DNA from: an uncultured Pelagimonas sp.
Lineage (GTDB): Bacteria; Pseudomonadota; Alphaproteobacteria; Rhodobacterales; Rhodobacteraceae
Direction of reading: 5' to 3'
Assembly: GCF_947498515.1 (NCBI RefSeq)
Contig: NZ_CANMKO010000002.1
Span: 186,001-250,000 of the forward strand
Length of the DNA stretch: 64,000 nt
Shown: piece by piece, positions 40,771 to 50,991 of the stretch
Layout: every line of letters begins with the position of its first letter
Position numbering within the stretch: position 1 is the stretch's first letter
Made by a program: the position numbers and the translations under genes
Notes under the pieces: generated by a model
The model's input: the letters and a program-made list of their open reading frames with translations, nothing else
The model's database searches: none
Told to the model about the DNA's origin: nothing

Positions 40771-43233
40771 ATGGTACTTGTGTTCCGGTGGCTGTTTCGG
40801 CTGACTGTCTTGGCTATTGTGGTGATCGTGCTGGGTGGCCTTACTGTGCGCTATCTCGCCGGGCGCTCGCTCCCCAATTATGACAAATCCCTGCCTGTTG
40901 CCGGGATCACCGCCGACATTGAGATCGTGCGCGACAATGCTGCCGTGCCCCACATCATGGCGCTATCGGATCGCGATGCGTTCTTTGGCCTTGGCTATGC
41001 CCATGCCGAGGATCGCCTTTGGCAAATGACGGTTCTTCGCCGCACAGTGCAGGGGCGGTTGTCCGAAATCTTTGGCACGCGCACGATTGAGACCGACACG
41101 TTGATGCGCCGTCTTGACCTTTATCCGTTGGCGGTGAAATCGGTGCCCCATCAGGACGCCGCGACATTGGATGCGCTTGAGGCCTATGCCGCCGGGGTCA
41201 ATGCCCGCATCACCGAGATCAATTCCAATAGTCTTGGCCGTGGTGCGCCGGAACTCTTTGTGTTCAACGCGCCGATTGCCCCATGGCAACCGGCGGATTC
41301 GATTGCCATTGTCAAACTGATGGCGCTGCAATTGTCCGGCCATCTACGCGAAGAGGTGCTGCGCGCCCGCACCTCGCTCTTGCTTGATGACAACCAACGT
41401 CTCTCTGACATCCTGCCGGACATGCCCGGCGGCGGTATTGCGGCCTTGCCCAAATATGCCGATCTGGCCCCCGGCCCTTTGAAACGGTTCGCCGAAAATC
41501 AGGTTAGCCCGACCTTCCTCCCCGCCATTCCCGAGCGCGGTTTGGCCGGGGCGTCAAATGCTTGGGCCGCTGCGCCGGAACGCAGCGCCGGGCGTGGCAC
41601 TCTCTTGGCCAATGATCCGCATCTTGGCCTGACCGCACCATCCTTTTGGTATCTTGCCCGCCTACAATTGGCCGATGGCGGTGTGATTGGCGGCTCCATT
41701 CCCGGTGTCCCGACCATCACCGTTGGTCGCTCTGAAAACCTCGCTTGGGGCGTGACCTCCTCTTATCTCGATGATCAGGATATTTTCATCGAAGAATTGA
41801 ACCCCGACGACCCAGAGCAATACCGCACGCCGGACGGGTTCAAACGGTTCGAAACCCGCAAATCCATCATCAACATCAAAGATGCGGCCCCGATCACCGT
41901 TACATTGCGCTGGACAGACAACGGCCCGGTGTTGCCGCGTTCGGTCTTTGACATCGACGCTGTGACGCCGCCGGGCCATGTCGCGACGCTAAGCTGGACG
42001 GCATTGTCGGCCCAAGACACATCGATGACCGCCGCGATTGGGTTGATGTCGGCGAAATCCGTCGAAGACGCGCTTGAGCTGTCCCGCGCCTATGTGGCAC
42101 CGGCGCAGAACCTAACATTGATTGATCATGACACCGTGGCGATGAAGCTTGTCGGGGCGATGCCGCGCCGCGATGTTGGCCATCAAAGCCAGGGTCGCCT
42201 GCCCAGTCCCGGCTGGATCGCAGAGAACCGTTGGCAGGGCGTGTTACCTTATACCTCAAATCCCGAATTTCTTGCCCCCGAGGGCGGGATTGTTGGCAAT
42301 ACCAACAACAAAACCATCGACCGCGCCTTTCCCAACCATGTCAGCTATGACTGGGGCGATAGCCAGCGGGTTCAACGCTGGCGCGGCTTGATGCAGGGGC
42401 GCAAGGTTCACACCCGTGACAGCTTTATCGAAGCCCAGCTTGACACCGTGTCAGTCACCGCGCGCACCCTCTTGCCTCTAATAGGCCGTGACCTTTGGTA
42501 CACCGGCGAAGCCGCCGCCGAAGGCACACCCGAACGCCAACGCCAACGCGCGCTTGATCTCTTGGCCAATTGGAACGGTGAGATGAACGAACATCTCCCC
42601 GAGCCGCTGATTTATAGCTCTTGGCTCCGTGCCCTTCAGGAACGTTTGATCCGTGACGATCTTGGCCCATTGGCGGACAAGTACCGCCATGTAGAACCGC
42701 TGTTTATCGAACGAGTGTTCCGCGATTTTTCCGGGGCGTCAAAGTGGTGCGACATCATCCGTTCCGTCAAAATCGAGAGCTGTTCCGACATTTCGCGCCT
42801 CGCTTTGGATGACGCGCTGATTTGGATCAACGAAACCCACGGCTCTGCGCTGGAAAGCCTGCGCTGGGGGGATGCGCATGAGGCCACCCACGAACATCCT
42901 GTGCTTGGCAAAGTGCCGCTTGTGCATTTGTTTATGAACATCACGCAATCGACCTCGGGTGGTGATCACACTTTGCAACGCGGTCGCACCTCGGGCAAAG
43001 ACCCCGAACCTTTTGCCAATGTCCATAGCGGGGCCTACCGCGGCGTCTATGATTTCGCCGATCCCGATAGTTCGGTTTTTATCATTTCGACCGGTCAATC
43101 CGGGCATTTCCTGTCGCGTCATTACGAGGACTTGGGGCAGCTCTGGCGGCGTGGTGAATACATCCCAATGTCGCTGGATGTTGGGCTTGCTCGCGCGGCC
43201 TCGGTTGGGATCACGCGACTGGTCAAACCGTGA
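40771..43233 (+). CDS. Penicillin acylase family protein (N-terminal nucleophile amidohydrolase)
   Basis: 820 residues from the ATG at 40771 (GAGGA nine bases before; a start at 40753 is also open). The N-terminus is a hydrophobic anchor or signal (LVFRWLFRLTVLAIVVIVLG). The Ntn family layout is clear: alpha-chain IEIVRDNAAVPHIMALSDRDAFFGLGYAHAEDRLWQM (given in part), then the autocleavage site before Ser262 in GASNAWAAAPERSA, where the new N-terminal Ser of the beta chain is the nucleophile. Family members cleave penicillins, cephalosporins or acyl-homoserine lactones; the true substrate here is unknown. Its stop overlaps the GTG of the next gene, so the two are coupled. Confidence 0.9.
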   Translation: MVLVFRWLFRLTVLAIVVIVLGGLTVRYLAGRSLPNYDKSLPVAGITADIEIVRDNAAVPHIMALSDRDAFFGLGYAHAEDRLWQMTVLRRTVQGRLSEIFGTRTIETDTLMRRLDLYPLAVKSVPHQDAATLDALEAYAAGVNARITEINSNSLGRGAPELFVFNAPIAPWQPADSIAIVKLMALQLSGHLREEVLRARTSLLLDDNQRLSDILPDMPGGGIAALPKYADLAPGPLKRFAENQVSPTFLPAIPERGLAGASNAWAAAPERSAGRGTLLANDPHLGLTAPSFWYLARLQLADGGVIGGSIPGVPTITVGRSENLAWGVTSSYLDDQDIFIEELNPDDPEQYRTPDGFKRFETRKSIINIKDAAPITVTLRWTDNGPVLPRSVFDIDAVTPPGHVATLSWTALSAQDTSMTAAIGLMSAKSVEDALELSRAYVAPAQNLTLIDHDTVAMKLVGAMPRRDVGHQSQGRLPSPGWIAENRWQGVLPYTSNPEFLAPEGGIVGNTNNKTIDRAFPNHVSYDWGDSQRVQRWRGLMQGRKVHTRDSFIEAQLDTVSVTARTLLPLIGRDLWYTGEAAAEGTPERQRQRALDLLANWNGEMNEHLPEPLIYSSWLRALQERLIRDDLGPLADKYRHVEPLFIERVFRDFSGASKWCDIIRSVKIESCSDISRLALDDALIWINETHGSALESLRWGDAHEATHEHPVLGKVPLVHLFMNITQSTSGGDHTLQRGRTSGKDPEPFANVHSGAYRGVYDFADPDSSVFIISTGQSGHFLSRHYEDLGQLWRRGEYIPMSLDVGLARAASVGITRLVKP

Positions 43234-44174
43234 GCGGTGCCACGCATTTGACCGGCGAGGCAGCCTATGAAATGGCCATGGCCGCCTTGGGTCGATTGTG
43301 GCCGGATTGGTCCGGTGAGTTAACGCCGCTCAAACCCTTGACCCAACCCTTGCGCGCCACGCCTTTCCGGCTGTCCGGTGGGGCAAAACCCGCAGTTATC
43401 AAAGTCTGGGGTCCCGGCAATGCCTCCAAGGCTGCGGCCCAAGCCGCGCGCCAAGAAGAGGTCGCTCTGGCGATGGTTACCGGTGAAAACCGAGGCGTCC
43501 CGGTTTTTGGATTTGACACCGCGGCTTGTGCCCTTTTGATGCAAGATGTGTCCGGTGATACCATCGACCACGCCTTGGAAGAAACGCCGGATCGGCTCAA
43601 CGAACTGGCCACCCGCGCTGGCACTTGGTTACGCGACTATCACGCCCTGTCCCTGCGCCCTGCCCCGTTTCGCCCCGCTGGGCATATCGCATGGTTGGAA
43701 AAACTGCGTACTCAGATTGCAGACGGTCATCGAGAGGTCGCCGATCCAGACAGGTTTTGCCGTCTCACGACACAGATCTGTGACAGTGCCATGACCCTGC
43801 GCAAACGCCCAGCAACCAAGGTCATCACTCATCGCGACCTCACCCTTGGCAATCTTTTGGTTGATGATCAAAACACTCTTTGGGGCATCGATTTCGAAAA
43901 CAACCGCGAAGACGAACCGCTGCGTGACCTGTTCACCCTAGCCGTTGATTTGATCGGGTTTACCTCCAACGGCCTACAAGCGAGTGAAACCTATCGCCGC
44001 CTCACACTGGCCTATGGCGATCGCGAAACCGACCCAGAGGTTCACGCGTTTCTGTTTCACTGCTTTGCGCTTGGGGTTTGGGCCAACACGCCGGCCACAC
44101 CGTCGAAACGGCAGGCCAAGCGGTTTCGGGTTGTGCAATGGATGTTGCAAAACCCTTCTACAATAACGGGTTAA
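43230..44174 (+). CDS. Aminoglycoside phosphotransferase-like kinase
   Basis: 314 residues. The GTG at 43230 overlaps the acylase stop as GTGA. The kinase catalytic loop is VITHRDLTLGNLLVD (H-x-D-x-x-x-x-N, here HRDLTLGN) and the Mg-binding Asp is in LWGIDFENN, the APH/choline-kinase pattern. The N-lobe Lys is in PAVIKVWG. Proteins of this kind phosphorylate small alcohols, sugars or antibiotics; there is nothing to show drug resistance. The translational overlap with an acylase suggests the kinase and the hydrolase handle related compounds. Its 3' end overlaps the convergent hflX by four bases. Confidence 0.82.
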   Translation: MSGATHLTGEAAYEMAMAALGRLWPDWSGELTPLKPLTQPLRATPFRLSGGAKPAVIKVWGPGNASKAAAQAARQEEVALAMVTGENRGVPVFGFDTAACALLMQDVSGDTIDHALEETPDRLNELATRAGTWLRDYHALSLRPAPFRPAGHIAWLEKLRTQIADGHREVADPDRFCRLTTQICDSAMTLRKRPATKVITHRDLTLGNLLVDDQNTLWGIDFENNREDEPLRDLFTLAVDLIGFTSNGLQASETYRRLTLAYGDRETDPEVHAFLFHCFALGVWANTPATPSKRQAKRFRVVQWMLQNPSTITG

Positions 44175-45445
44175 AGGCTTTCGAACCGCGCCCTGTCTTT
44201 GGCGGACCAACGCAGGCTCAGATGGTAGCCATCCTCTTGTTGCCGCTCCGCTTCGATCAGACCCTTTTCAAACAACCAAGCCCGCTCGCGGCCCTTTTCA
44301 TAACCCAGAACCAGCTCTTCGTCGCGTTTTTCTTCGCCAAGCGCGCGGGTGACTTCGGTGAGGAAATCATCCAAGCCCTCGCCACTTAGGGCCGACACCG
44401 CAAAGATATGATCTTCTCGCTCAGCACGGGATCGGATCGCCTCGGCTTCCTCCGCGCCAAGCTGATCCATCTTGTTCCAAAGCTCGATCTGTGGTGTACG
44501 TTCGTCCACTCCAAGACTATCGAGAATGGTCGCGACATCGCGAGCTTGTTCGGTGGTTTCGGAATGGGAAATGTCGCGCACATGTACGATCACATCGGCG
44601 GCCAAGACTTCTTCTAAGGTCGCACGGAACGACGCCACCAATTCGGTGGGTAGGTCCGAGATAAAGCCAACCGTATCCGAGAGGATTACATCCGCTCCGG
44701 TGGGCAAGCGAACCGAGCGCATGGTCGGGTCAAGCGTGGCAAAGAGCATGTCCTTGGCCATGACTTCGGCCCCGGTCAAACGGTTGAAAAGCGTCGATTT
44801 CCCTGCGTTTGTATAACCAACCAGTGCCACAATCGGATAGGGAACTTTGGCGCGGGCCTTGCGGTGCAATTCGCGGGTTTTCACCACTTTTTCAAGCTGG
44901 CGACGCAGACGAACCAGTTGCTCGTCGATCGCCCGACGGTCGGCCTCGATCTGGGTTTCACCGGGACCACCGACAAAGCCTAAACCGCCCCGCTGGCGTT
45001 CTAGGTGGGTCCAAGCGCGGACAAGGCGAGTGCGCTGATAACTAAGCGCCGCCATTTCGACCTGTAAAACCCCTTCGCGGGTGGCTGCTCGGTCCGAGAA
45101 AATTTCCAAAATCAGGCCGGTCCGGTCGAGCAATTTGACCTTCCAAGCCTTTTCTAGGTTGCGTTGTTGCACCGGCGTCACCGGGCCATCAATCAGCACC
45201 AATTCGACATCATTGGCATGCAGCTTGGCCTTAAGCTCTTCGATCTTGCCAGACCCGAAAAGCATCCCCGGCTGAGGTTTCGACAAAGGCACAACATCGG
45301 CCCCAGCCACCTCAAGTTCGGGCAAGGCATGGGCCAAGGAAACAGCCTCGGCCAAGGCCATCGTGGCATCACGACGGTCCCTATCAATTTTGATGTCAGG
45401 ATGCAGGACCCAAGCGCGGGTCACATGCGCGGCATGTTCCTTCAA
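44171..45445 (-). CDS. hflX: GTPase HflX (ribosome-associated)
   Basis: 424 residues. N-terminal HflX domain (RAWVLHPDI..., [31 protein letters not shown]), the linker with [13 protein letters not shown], then the G domain: G1 [13 protein letters not shown]3 [11 protein letters not shown]4 NKMD and a C-terminal extension. HflX binds 50S/70S ribosomes and rescues or splits stalled ribosomes on heat or antibiotic stress. The start is a TTG at 45445, overlapping the hfq stop (TTGA), which gives coupling; a GTG seven codons in is another possibility. hfq-hflX is a widespread pair. Confidence 0.94.
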   Translation of the reverse strand: MKEHAAHVTRAWVLHPDIKIDRDRRDATMALAEAVSLAHALPELEVAGADVVPLSKPQPGMLFGSGKIEELKAKLHANDVELVLIDGPVTPVQQRNLEKAWKVKLLDRTGLILEIFSDRAATREGVLQVEMAALSYQRTRLVRAWTHLERQRGGLGFVGGPGETQIEADRRAIDEQLVRLRRQLEKVVKTRELHRKARAKVPYPIVALVGYTNAGKSTLFNRLTGAEVMAKDMLFATLDPTMRSVRLPTGADVILSDTVGFISDLPTELVASFRATLEEVLAADVIVHVRDISHSETTEQARDVATILDSLGVDERTPQIELWNKMDQLGAEEAEAIRSRAEREDHIFAVSALSGEGLDDFLTEVTRALGEEKRDEELVLGYEKGRERAWLFEKGLIEAERQQEDGYHLSLRWSAKDRARFESL

Positions 45446-45681
45446 GAGGCGTCTTCACCATCATAGAGGTTGATTGGCTGACTTGGCATAATCGTCGAAA
45501 TCGCGTGTTTATACACAAGCTGCGACTGACCATCGCGGCGCAAAAGCACACAGAAATTGTCAAACCAAGTGATCACACCCTGTAGTTTGACGCCATTAAT
45601 CAAGAAAACCGTGACCGGAACCTTGGTTTTACGAACATGGTTAAGAAATGCGTCCTGTAGGTTCTGTCTATCCGAAGCCAT
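45442..45681 (-). CDS. hfq: RNA chaperone Hfq
   Basis: 79 residues from [20 protein letters not shown]. Both Sm motifs are clear: Sm1 [21 protein letters not shown] and Sm2 [16 protein letters not shown], including the YKHA of the proximal U-binding face. Hfq hexamers pair sRNAs with mRNAs; alphaproteobacterial forms are short, with almost no C-terminal tail, as here. The open frame continues upstream to 45876 but without homology. Downstream hflX begins within the hfq stop codon. Confidence 0.97.
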   Translation of the reverse strand: MASDRQNLQDAFLNHVRKTKVPVTVFLINGVKLQGVITWFDNFCVLLRRDGQSQLVYKHAISTIMPSQPINLYDGEDAS

Positions 45682-45797
45682 TGAATTGCCTTTATTCTTG
45701 CCATTGCCCCGAATGCGGGCCGTCCCTCGTCGAACCGAGTATGTCTTGCAAATCCGAGAGTTTCCAGCGCAAAAATGGACCTTTTCGAAACCGTGTC

Positions 45798-47312
45798 TTA
45801 TCCGCGCCAGCTTTCGGGGCTTATCATCACGATAATCGCCAGCAATTCCAACCGCCCGAGCACCATGGTTGCACATAAAATGAGCTTTGCGGATGGGGCC
45901 AAGGTGATGAGGTCAATTTCCTCGGCTGGGGCAACGGAAATCAACGGACCGGTATTCGACAGGCAGGCAACCGTTAGCGTAATTGCCGCTTCAAAGTCCA
46001 ATCCATAGAGCCCAAGGATCATCGTCAAAGCCGCCAAAGACACCGCAAAGAGCATGAAAAACACCCAAGCGATAAAGGCCCCTTCGCGGCGAATGCGCCG
46101 CATCACCGGGCCGGAACTTCCGACCGAGGATGGGTGGATCAGTTTTTCAATCTCGCGGGCGCCATTCACATAAAGTGCAAACACCCGGAGCAGTTTCACC
46201 CCCCCCGCCGTGGTGGCTACCCCACCGCCTAAGATCGACAGCGCAATCAAAATGATGCCTGGTGTGGCCAGTCCCGACCAGCCCTGCGCCGACGCCCATT
46301 CCGCGCTGACAAAGCCTGTGGTGGTCAAAAAGGACAACCCGGTAAACAATCCCCCCCACAAGGCGCGGAAACCAGCAGCAAGGTTTTGTTCATCGCCAAC
46401 CTCAAAGGCGGCGACCCAATGGCGCAAGAATAACAGCATTGGCACAATCAGAATGATCGCTATCCCCAACCGAAACTCGGGGTCATAAAGCAAACCGGTG
46501 CGGGTGTTTTGCCCGGTATCGGTCGAAAAGGTCAGACGCGACAAGGCAAAGAACAAAAAGCAAAACACGATCATTTCGCCGGGCAAGCCGCTTGGGCTAT
46601 TGGCGACACCTCCGACCGGTGAAATGCCCGATGTCGACATCACCGACATGGCATGGCTCACTGCGATCAACGGTGGATCCCCCGAAACCAACAACATCAC
46701 GCAAAGCGCGGCGGTCAACCCGACATAGACCGGAAACAGCTCTTGGGTGCTGCGCAGCAAACGCGCGGCTGGATCGCTCTGCCCGGCGCGTGCAGCGCCA
46801 TGGGTCATCGTTTGGCCCGGCGCGCCTCTGGCGGTGACTTCGAACCCGCCAAGCGCCAAAGGGGCCAAAATCGCCGAGGCGGCGACCCACATCAACAAGC
46901 CCCCCATCCAACCAACCTGTGCGCGCCACAGGTGTTCGGGACCAGACAACCGGTCAGGCTCAAACAAGGTTGCCCCGGTGGTTGTCATTGCCGAGACCAT
47001 TTCGAAATAGGCGCTGGAAAAGGACGTGTTGCGCACCGCCTCGTGGAAAGGCACCGCCAATATGATCGGCAACAAGGCAAACCCCGCCAAAAGCGCCACC
47101 AACTGCCGCAAGGCGCTGGTATTATGCGGGCGGGTGGCAAGGGCGATGCCCAAAAAGCTGGTTAGGATCAGGCCAATCAAGCCTGCATAAAAGAACGAGC
47201 GCGCATCGTGAAACTCTTCGATCACCAAAGCGTAGGCCGCTGGCAAAAAGGTCGACACCGACGCAATGGCCAGCATCAGGAGGAAAAATGGTAGGTTCTT
47301 GATCGTATTCAT
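45798..47312 (-). CDS. trkH: Trk potassium uptake protein, TrkH
   Basis: 504 residues, ten or more membrane segments. The four P-loop selectivity regions can be seen as [35 protein letters not shown] and [10 protein letters not shown], the divergent TxGx pattern of Trk/Ktr. The RxG-type gating residue region is [14 protein letters not shown]. TrkH imports K+ together with the cytoplasmic TrkA, which is encoded just upstream (21-base gap). The C-terminus [16 protein letters not shown] is the family ending. Confidence 0.94.
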   Translation of the reverse strand: MNTIKNLPFFLLMLAIASVSTFLPAAYALVIEEFHDARSFFYAGLIGLILTSFLGIALATRPHNTSALRQLVALLAGFALLPIILAVPFHEAVRNTSFSSAYFEMVSAMTTTGATLFEPDRLSGPEHLWRAQVGWMGGLLMWVAASAILAPLALGGFEVTARGAPGQTMTHGAARAGQSDPAARLLRSTQELFPVYVGLTAALCVMLLVSGDPPLIAVSHAMSVMSTSGISPVGGVANSPSGLPGEMIVFCFLFFALSRLTFSTDTGQNTRTGLLYDPEFRLGIAIILIVPMLLFLRHWVAAFEVGDEQNLAAGFRALWGGLFTGLSFLTTTGFVSAEWASAQGWSGLATPGIILIALSILGGGVATTAGGVKLLRVFALYVNGAREIEKLIHPSSVGSSGPVMRRIRREGAFIAWVFFMLFAVSLAALTMILGLYGLDFEAAITLTVACLSNTGPLISVAPAEEIDLITLAPSAKLILCATMVLGRLELLAIIVMISPESWRG

Positions 47313-47333
47313 GGCGCGTGGGGGCCTTTCGGC

Positions 47334-48716
47334 TCAGAAGAAATCGATCGAAACTTGTAGAAGACGTTCGACTTCGGCCACGTCTTTGCTCAGGACAAAC
47401 AAAACGATATGGTCCCCTTCTTCGATTGGCAATCCTCCGGTGATACGCACCACCTTGTCGCCCTTGCGCACGGCACCAATCAATACGCCCTCGGGAAAAT
47501 CAATGTCGCGCACCTTGCTCCCGGCGATGGGTGATGTCGAGAGCACCTCGGCCTCGATCACCTCGGCCTCAGCATCGCCAATCGAATAGACCGATTTCAC
47601 CCGGCCATGGCGAATATGGCGCAGGATCGAACTTACCGTGGTGGCGCGCGGGTTGATATAGGCATCAATCCCAAGCGGTTCCATCAGGGGCACCAAGGTT
47701 GGATCATTGATCAAGGCAATCACCATCGGACAGCCAGCCGCCTTGGCCCGAACCGCCGCCAGCATGTTCACCTTGTCATCATCCGTCACACAAAGCGCCG
47801 CATCAGCCCGATCAACCCCGGCCTCGCGCAAAAGCGCCGCATCCATCCCGTCGCCGTGTAAAACAATGGTGCGCTCTAGTGCCTCGGCGGCATGTTCGGC
47901 ACACTTGCGGTTGCGTTCGATCATCTTGGCCCGCACCCGGCTTGGCCCGGATTCAAGATGTTGCGCCACCGACAGACCGACGTTGCCGCCGCCGACAATC
48001 ACGACACGTTCCTGTTTGCGGGTGCTTTTGCCAAAGATTTCAAGCGTTCGCGCCTGATCCTCGGCATGCACCATCACATAGCAACTATCGCCTACAAAAA
48101 GCTGATCACGCGGTTCGGGGGCAAAAAGGCTGCCCTCGCGGCGCACCCCAACCACAACCGATCGCAGGGTGGAAAAGAGATCGCTCAACTGCCGCAAAGG
48201 CGTGTTGACCACCGGGCATTCTTCGTCAATCGATAGGCCAAGCAATTGCGCATTGCCATCCAGAAAGGTTTCTGTGTCAAAGGCTGCAGGGGCCGATAAC
48301 CGCTGCATCGCGGCGGCGGCGACTTCGCGTTCAGGGCTGATCACCACATCAATCGGAAGGTGGTCGCGGCGATAAAGGTCGGAATAAATAGCCGTCAGGT
48401 AGCTTTGCGCCCGCAAGCGCGCGATCTTGCGTGGCACTTCAAACACCGAATGGGCCACCTGACAGGTCACCATGTTGACCTCATCGGAATGGGTGGCGGC
48501 AATGACCATGTCCGCATCACGCGCGCCTGCCCGATCCAACACATCCGGATATGACGCAAAACCGGCAATGCCCTGTACGTCCAAAGTATCCGTGGCGCGG
48601 CGCACCAACTCGGGGTTGCTATCCACAACCGTCACATCGTTGCGCTCACCTGACAAATGTCTGGCGATCTGCCAACCCACCTGACCCGCACCACAAATGA
48701 TGACTTTCATGCCCAT
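47334..48716 (-). CDS. trkA: Trk system potassium uptake protein TrkA
   Basis: 460 residues in two RCK halves. First RCK: MKVIICGAGQVGWQIARHLS (GxGxxG), MVIAATHSDEVNM. Second RCK: VVIVGGGNVGLSVAQHL and ALCVTDDDKVNM. Each is followed by a TrkA-C domain (e.g. GSKVRDIDFPEGVLIGAV). NAD(H)/ATP-binding regulatory subunit of TrkH, peripheral to the inner membrane. Operon order ntrX ... trkA-trkH-hfq-hflX is a known Rhodobacterales arrangement; here a small lipoprotein gene separates ntrX and trkA. Confidence 0.95.
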   Translation of the reverse strand: MGMKVIICGAGQVGWQIARHLSGERNDVTVVDSNPELVRRATDTLDVQGIAGFASYPDVLDRAGARDADMVIAATHSDEVNMVTCQVAHSVFEVPRKIARLRAQSYLTAIYSDLYRRDHLPIDVVISPEREVAAAAMQRLSAPAAFDTETFLDGNAQLLGLSIDEECPVVNTPLRQLSDLFSTLRSVVVGVRREGSLFAPEPRDQLFVGDSCYVMVHAEDQARTLEIFGKSTRKQERVVIVGGGNVGLSVAQHLESGPSRVRAKMIERNRKCAEHAAEALERTIVLHGDGMDAALLREAGVDRADAALCVTDDDKVNMLAAVRAKAAGCPMVIALINDPTLVPLMEPLGIDAYINPRATTVSSILRHIRHGRVKSVYSIGDAEAEVIEAEVLSTSPIAGSKVRDIDFPEGVLIGAVRKGDKVVRITGGLPIEEGDHIVLFVLSKDVAEVERLLQVSIDFF

Positions 48717-48918
48717 CCCTCAAACGATTTCGTCCCTTGGCATGACACGCCCCCGCGCGCCCGTCAATCATCCCACCGTTTGCAAAGGGCCAACTCGGGC
48801 GCAACAGGCACCCTAGCCCATCATCCGCTCTTCGTTTTGCTTAAACCGTCACCCTGCCACGCACCAAAACAAAGCGCGCGGAAGCGCATAATGTAACAGC
48901 GGTTTGTGTCCAAAAAGG

Positions 48919-49521
48919 TTAGCTGTCCGTGTTGTTGCGCGCGTCGCGACGTTTGCGTTTGTAGGCAAAAACCTCGGACCGTTCGACCCAACGGTACTTT
49001 GGGTCTTGTGTCACCTTGGTGAAAAACAATTGCCCCTGCCCCAACCGCCATGGGTCAAGCACAATACCGTCGGCCATGCCGTCGCCCTTGGCCGAAACAA
49101 TCAGAGTTGAATGCTCAACAAGGATGTTGTCGTGATTGGCGATCGCGCGGTGCCAATCGAGGGTTTGAACCCCTTCGCGAGCCAATCGCACTTGCAGATC
49201 ATCGGCCCAATCCTTGCACAAGCCGCGCGGTTTTTTGCCTTGGTTGACCTTGATATTGTGAATATAGGGCGCGTCCTCAACGCCCCATTCCTTGGCCCAT
49301 ATCAGCGGATCTTCAACCGCGATCCGCGCCACAAGGGCGGCCTCGGCCGGGTCTACATCGGGACCAAGCGCCGCGATCAACGCCGTCAATTCGTCGATCT
49401 TGGCCTCTTCGGCATCCACCTGAGAAAAGGCCATGGTTTGGGGAACGGTGTCGACCCGCTCCGGCGCGACACACCCCGCCGCCGCCACAAACATCAAAAC
49501 CGCGAAAACTCCGCGCATCAC
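48919..49521 (-). CDS. Transglutaminase-like lipoprotein, unknown function
   Basis: 200 residues. A signal peptide ends in FVAAAGC (lipid-modified Cys17), so it should be a lipoprotein. The mature domain has a Cys-His-Asp set in papain/transglutaminase order: GLC102KDWADDLQVRL, VEH137STLIV and IVLD156PWR. The hydrophobic ALIAALGPDVDPAEAALVAR helix lies before. Family name not recognised; orthologues appear to be common in roseobacters by my recollection, but this is not verified. Placed between trkA and ntrX on the same strand. Confidence 0.65.
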   Translation of the reverse strand: MMRGVFAVLMFVAAAGCVAPERVDTVPQTMAFSQVDAEEAKIDELTALIAALGPDVDPAEAALVARIAVEDPLIWAKEWGVEDAPYIHNIKVNQGKKPRGLCKDWADDLQVRLAREGVQTLDWHRAIANHDNILVEHSTLIVSAKGDGMADGIVLDPWRLGQGQLFFTKVTQDPKYRWVERSEVFAYKRKRRDARNNTDS

Positions 49522-49550
49522 ATACTCTCCCGTGACTCAAGGCACCCTAT

Positions 49551-50966
49551 TTAGGATGCCTCTTGCACTTCATCCTCAAGCCGCGCAACCCGCGCGCCCG
49601 ATTTCTGCGAGGTCACAACCCCAAGCGATTTCAGCTTGCGGTGTAAGGCTGAGCGCTCCATGCCAACAAAGGACGCGGTCCGGGAAATATTGCCGCCAAA
49701 CCGGTTGATCTGGGTCAGCAAATACTCGCGTTCAAACGCCTCACGTGCTTCACGTAGTGGCAATGTCGCCAAGGTTCCCGACAAAACAACTCGCCCGTCA
49801 TCGCTTTCGGTCGGGCCGCTGTCTTGGGGCAACTCACGGGCCTCAATCGGGCCAGTGCCGTCGCCTAAAATCAACACCCGCTCGATCAGGTTCTTGAGCT
49901 GGCGCACATTTCCGGGCCAGGTCATGGTCTGCATCAATGCGACCGCATCATCCGACATCTCGCGAAGCGGCAGGCCCTGCGCTTTGTTGCACAGTTCCAC
50001 AAAGAATTGCGCCAAAACTGGAATGTCTTCGCGGCGTTCGGCCAGCGAAGGCACCAAAATCGGCACAACATTCAGCCGATGATATAGCTCTTCTCGGAAC
50101 TGCCCCGCCGCGATTTCGGCTTGCAAATCTCGGTTGGTCGAACTGATGACACGCAGGTCCACCTTGACCTTGTCTGAACCACCAACGCGGGTGAATTGCT
50201 GGTCCACCAAAACACGCAGGATCTTGGATTGTGTCCCAACCGGCATGTCCGCGACTTCGTCGAAATAGATCACGCCGCCATGGGCTTGTTCCAATAATCC
50301 CGGCTCAACGCCCCGCTGCCCACCTTCGCGGCCAAACAACATCGCTTCCATCATTTCCGGTTCCATCCCGGCACAGTTGACCGTGATAAAGGGGGCACTG
50401 GCGCGGTTGGAATTGGCATGAACATAGCGCGCCGCCACTTCTTTGCCCGACCCGGCCGGGCCGCTTAGCATGACGCGACCGTTTGATTTCGTCACCTTGT
50501 CAAGCTGGCTGAGCAGGGTTCGGAACGATGCACTGTCCCCGATCATCTCGGCGGGCTTGCTGTCTCCTTGCTTGAGCTTGCTATTTTCACGACGCAAAAG
50601 CGAGGTTTCCATCGCCCGGCGGATCACCACCAAAAGCTGATCAATATTAAAGGGCTTTTCGATGAAATCATACGCGCCCTGTTTAATCGCAGCCACGGCG
50701 ATTTCGATATTTCCGTGGCCTGAAATGATCACCACAGGCACGTCTGGATAATCTCGTTTGACACATTTCAGGATGTCGATCCCATCCATCTTGCTGTCCT
50801 TCAGCCAGATATCAAGGATAAGCAGCGCTGGCGGTTGCTCTGCCACCTGTGCCATGGCCTCCTGGCTGTTGCCTGCCAATCGCGTGGTATAGCCTTCATC
50901 CTCGAGGATATCCCCGATCAGCTCCCGAATATCACGTTCGTCATCGACGATCAGAATATCGCTCAT
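49551..50966 (-). CDS. ntrX: Nitrogen-regulation response regulator NtrX
   Basis: 471 residues from MSDILIVDDERDIREL (ATG ending at 50966; the frame continues upstream to 51041 without homology). Receiver domain with DDE, phospho-Asp in LLILDIWLKDSKMDG and K in FIEKPFN. The AAA+ domain has Walker A SGPAGSGKEV and Walker B VIYFDEVAD, but the segment that should hold GAFTGA reads LFGREGGQRGVEPGLLEQ, so the sigma54 contact loop is lost. A Fis-type HTH follows near the end (ISRTASFVGMERSALHRKLKSLG). NtrX works with NtrY in nitrogen and redox signalling. ntrX is directly downstream of ntrY. Confidence 0.95.
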   Translation of the reverse strand: MSDILIVDDERDIRELIGDILEDEGYTTRLAGNSQEAMAQVAEQPPALLILDIWLKDSKMDGIDILKCVKRDYPDVPVVIISGHGNIEIAVAAIKQGAYDFIEKPFNIDQLLVVIRRAMETSLLRRENSKLKQGDSKPAEMIGDSASFRTLLSQLDKVTKSNGRVMLSGPAGSGKEVAARYVHANSNRASAPFITVNCAGMEPEMMEAMLFGREGGQRGVEPGLLEQAHGGVIYFDEVADMPVGTQSKILRVLVDQQFTRVGGSDKVKVDLRVISSTNRDLQAEIAAGQFREELYHRLNVVPILVPSLAERREDIPVLAQFFVELCNKAQGLPLREMSDDAVALMQTMTWPGNVRQLKNLIERVLILGDGTGPIEARELPQDSGPTESDDGRVVLSGTLATLPLREAREAFEREYLLTQINRFGGNISRTASFVGMERSALHRKLKSLGVVTSQKSGARVARLEDEVQEAS

Positions 50967-50991
50967 GTCATGTCCCTCAACAAACCCATGG

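Noticed and set aside
43230-44174. Antibiotic resistance by the APH-like kinase
   Set aside because: Only the general kinase motifs are present; genomic context is metabolic and nothing points to aminoglycosides.
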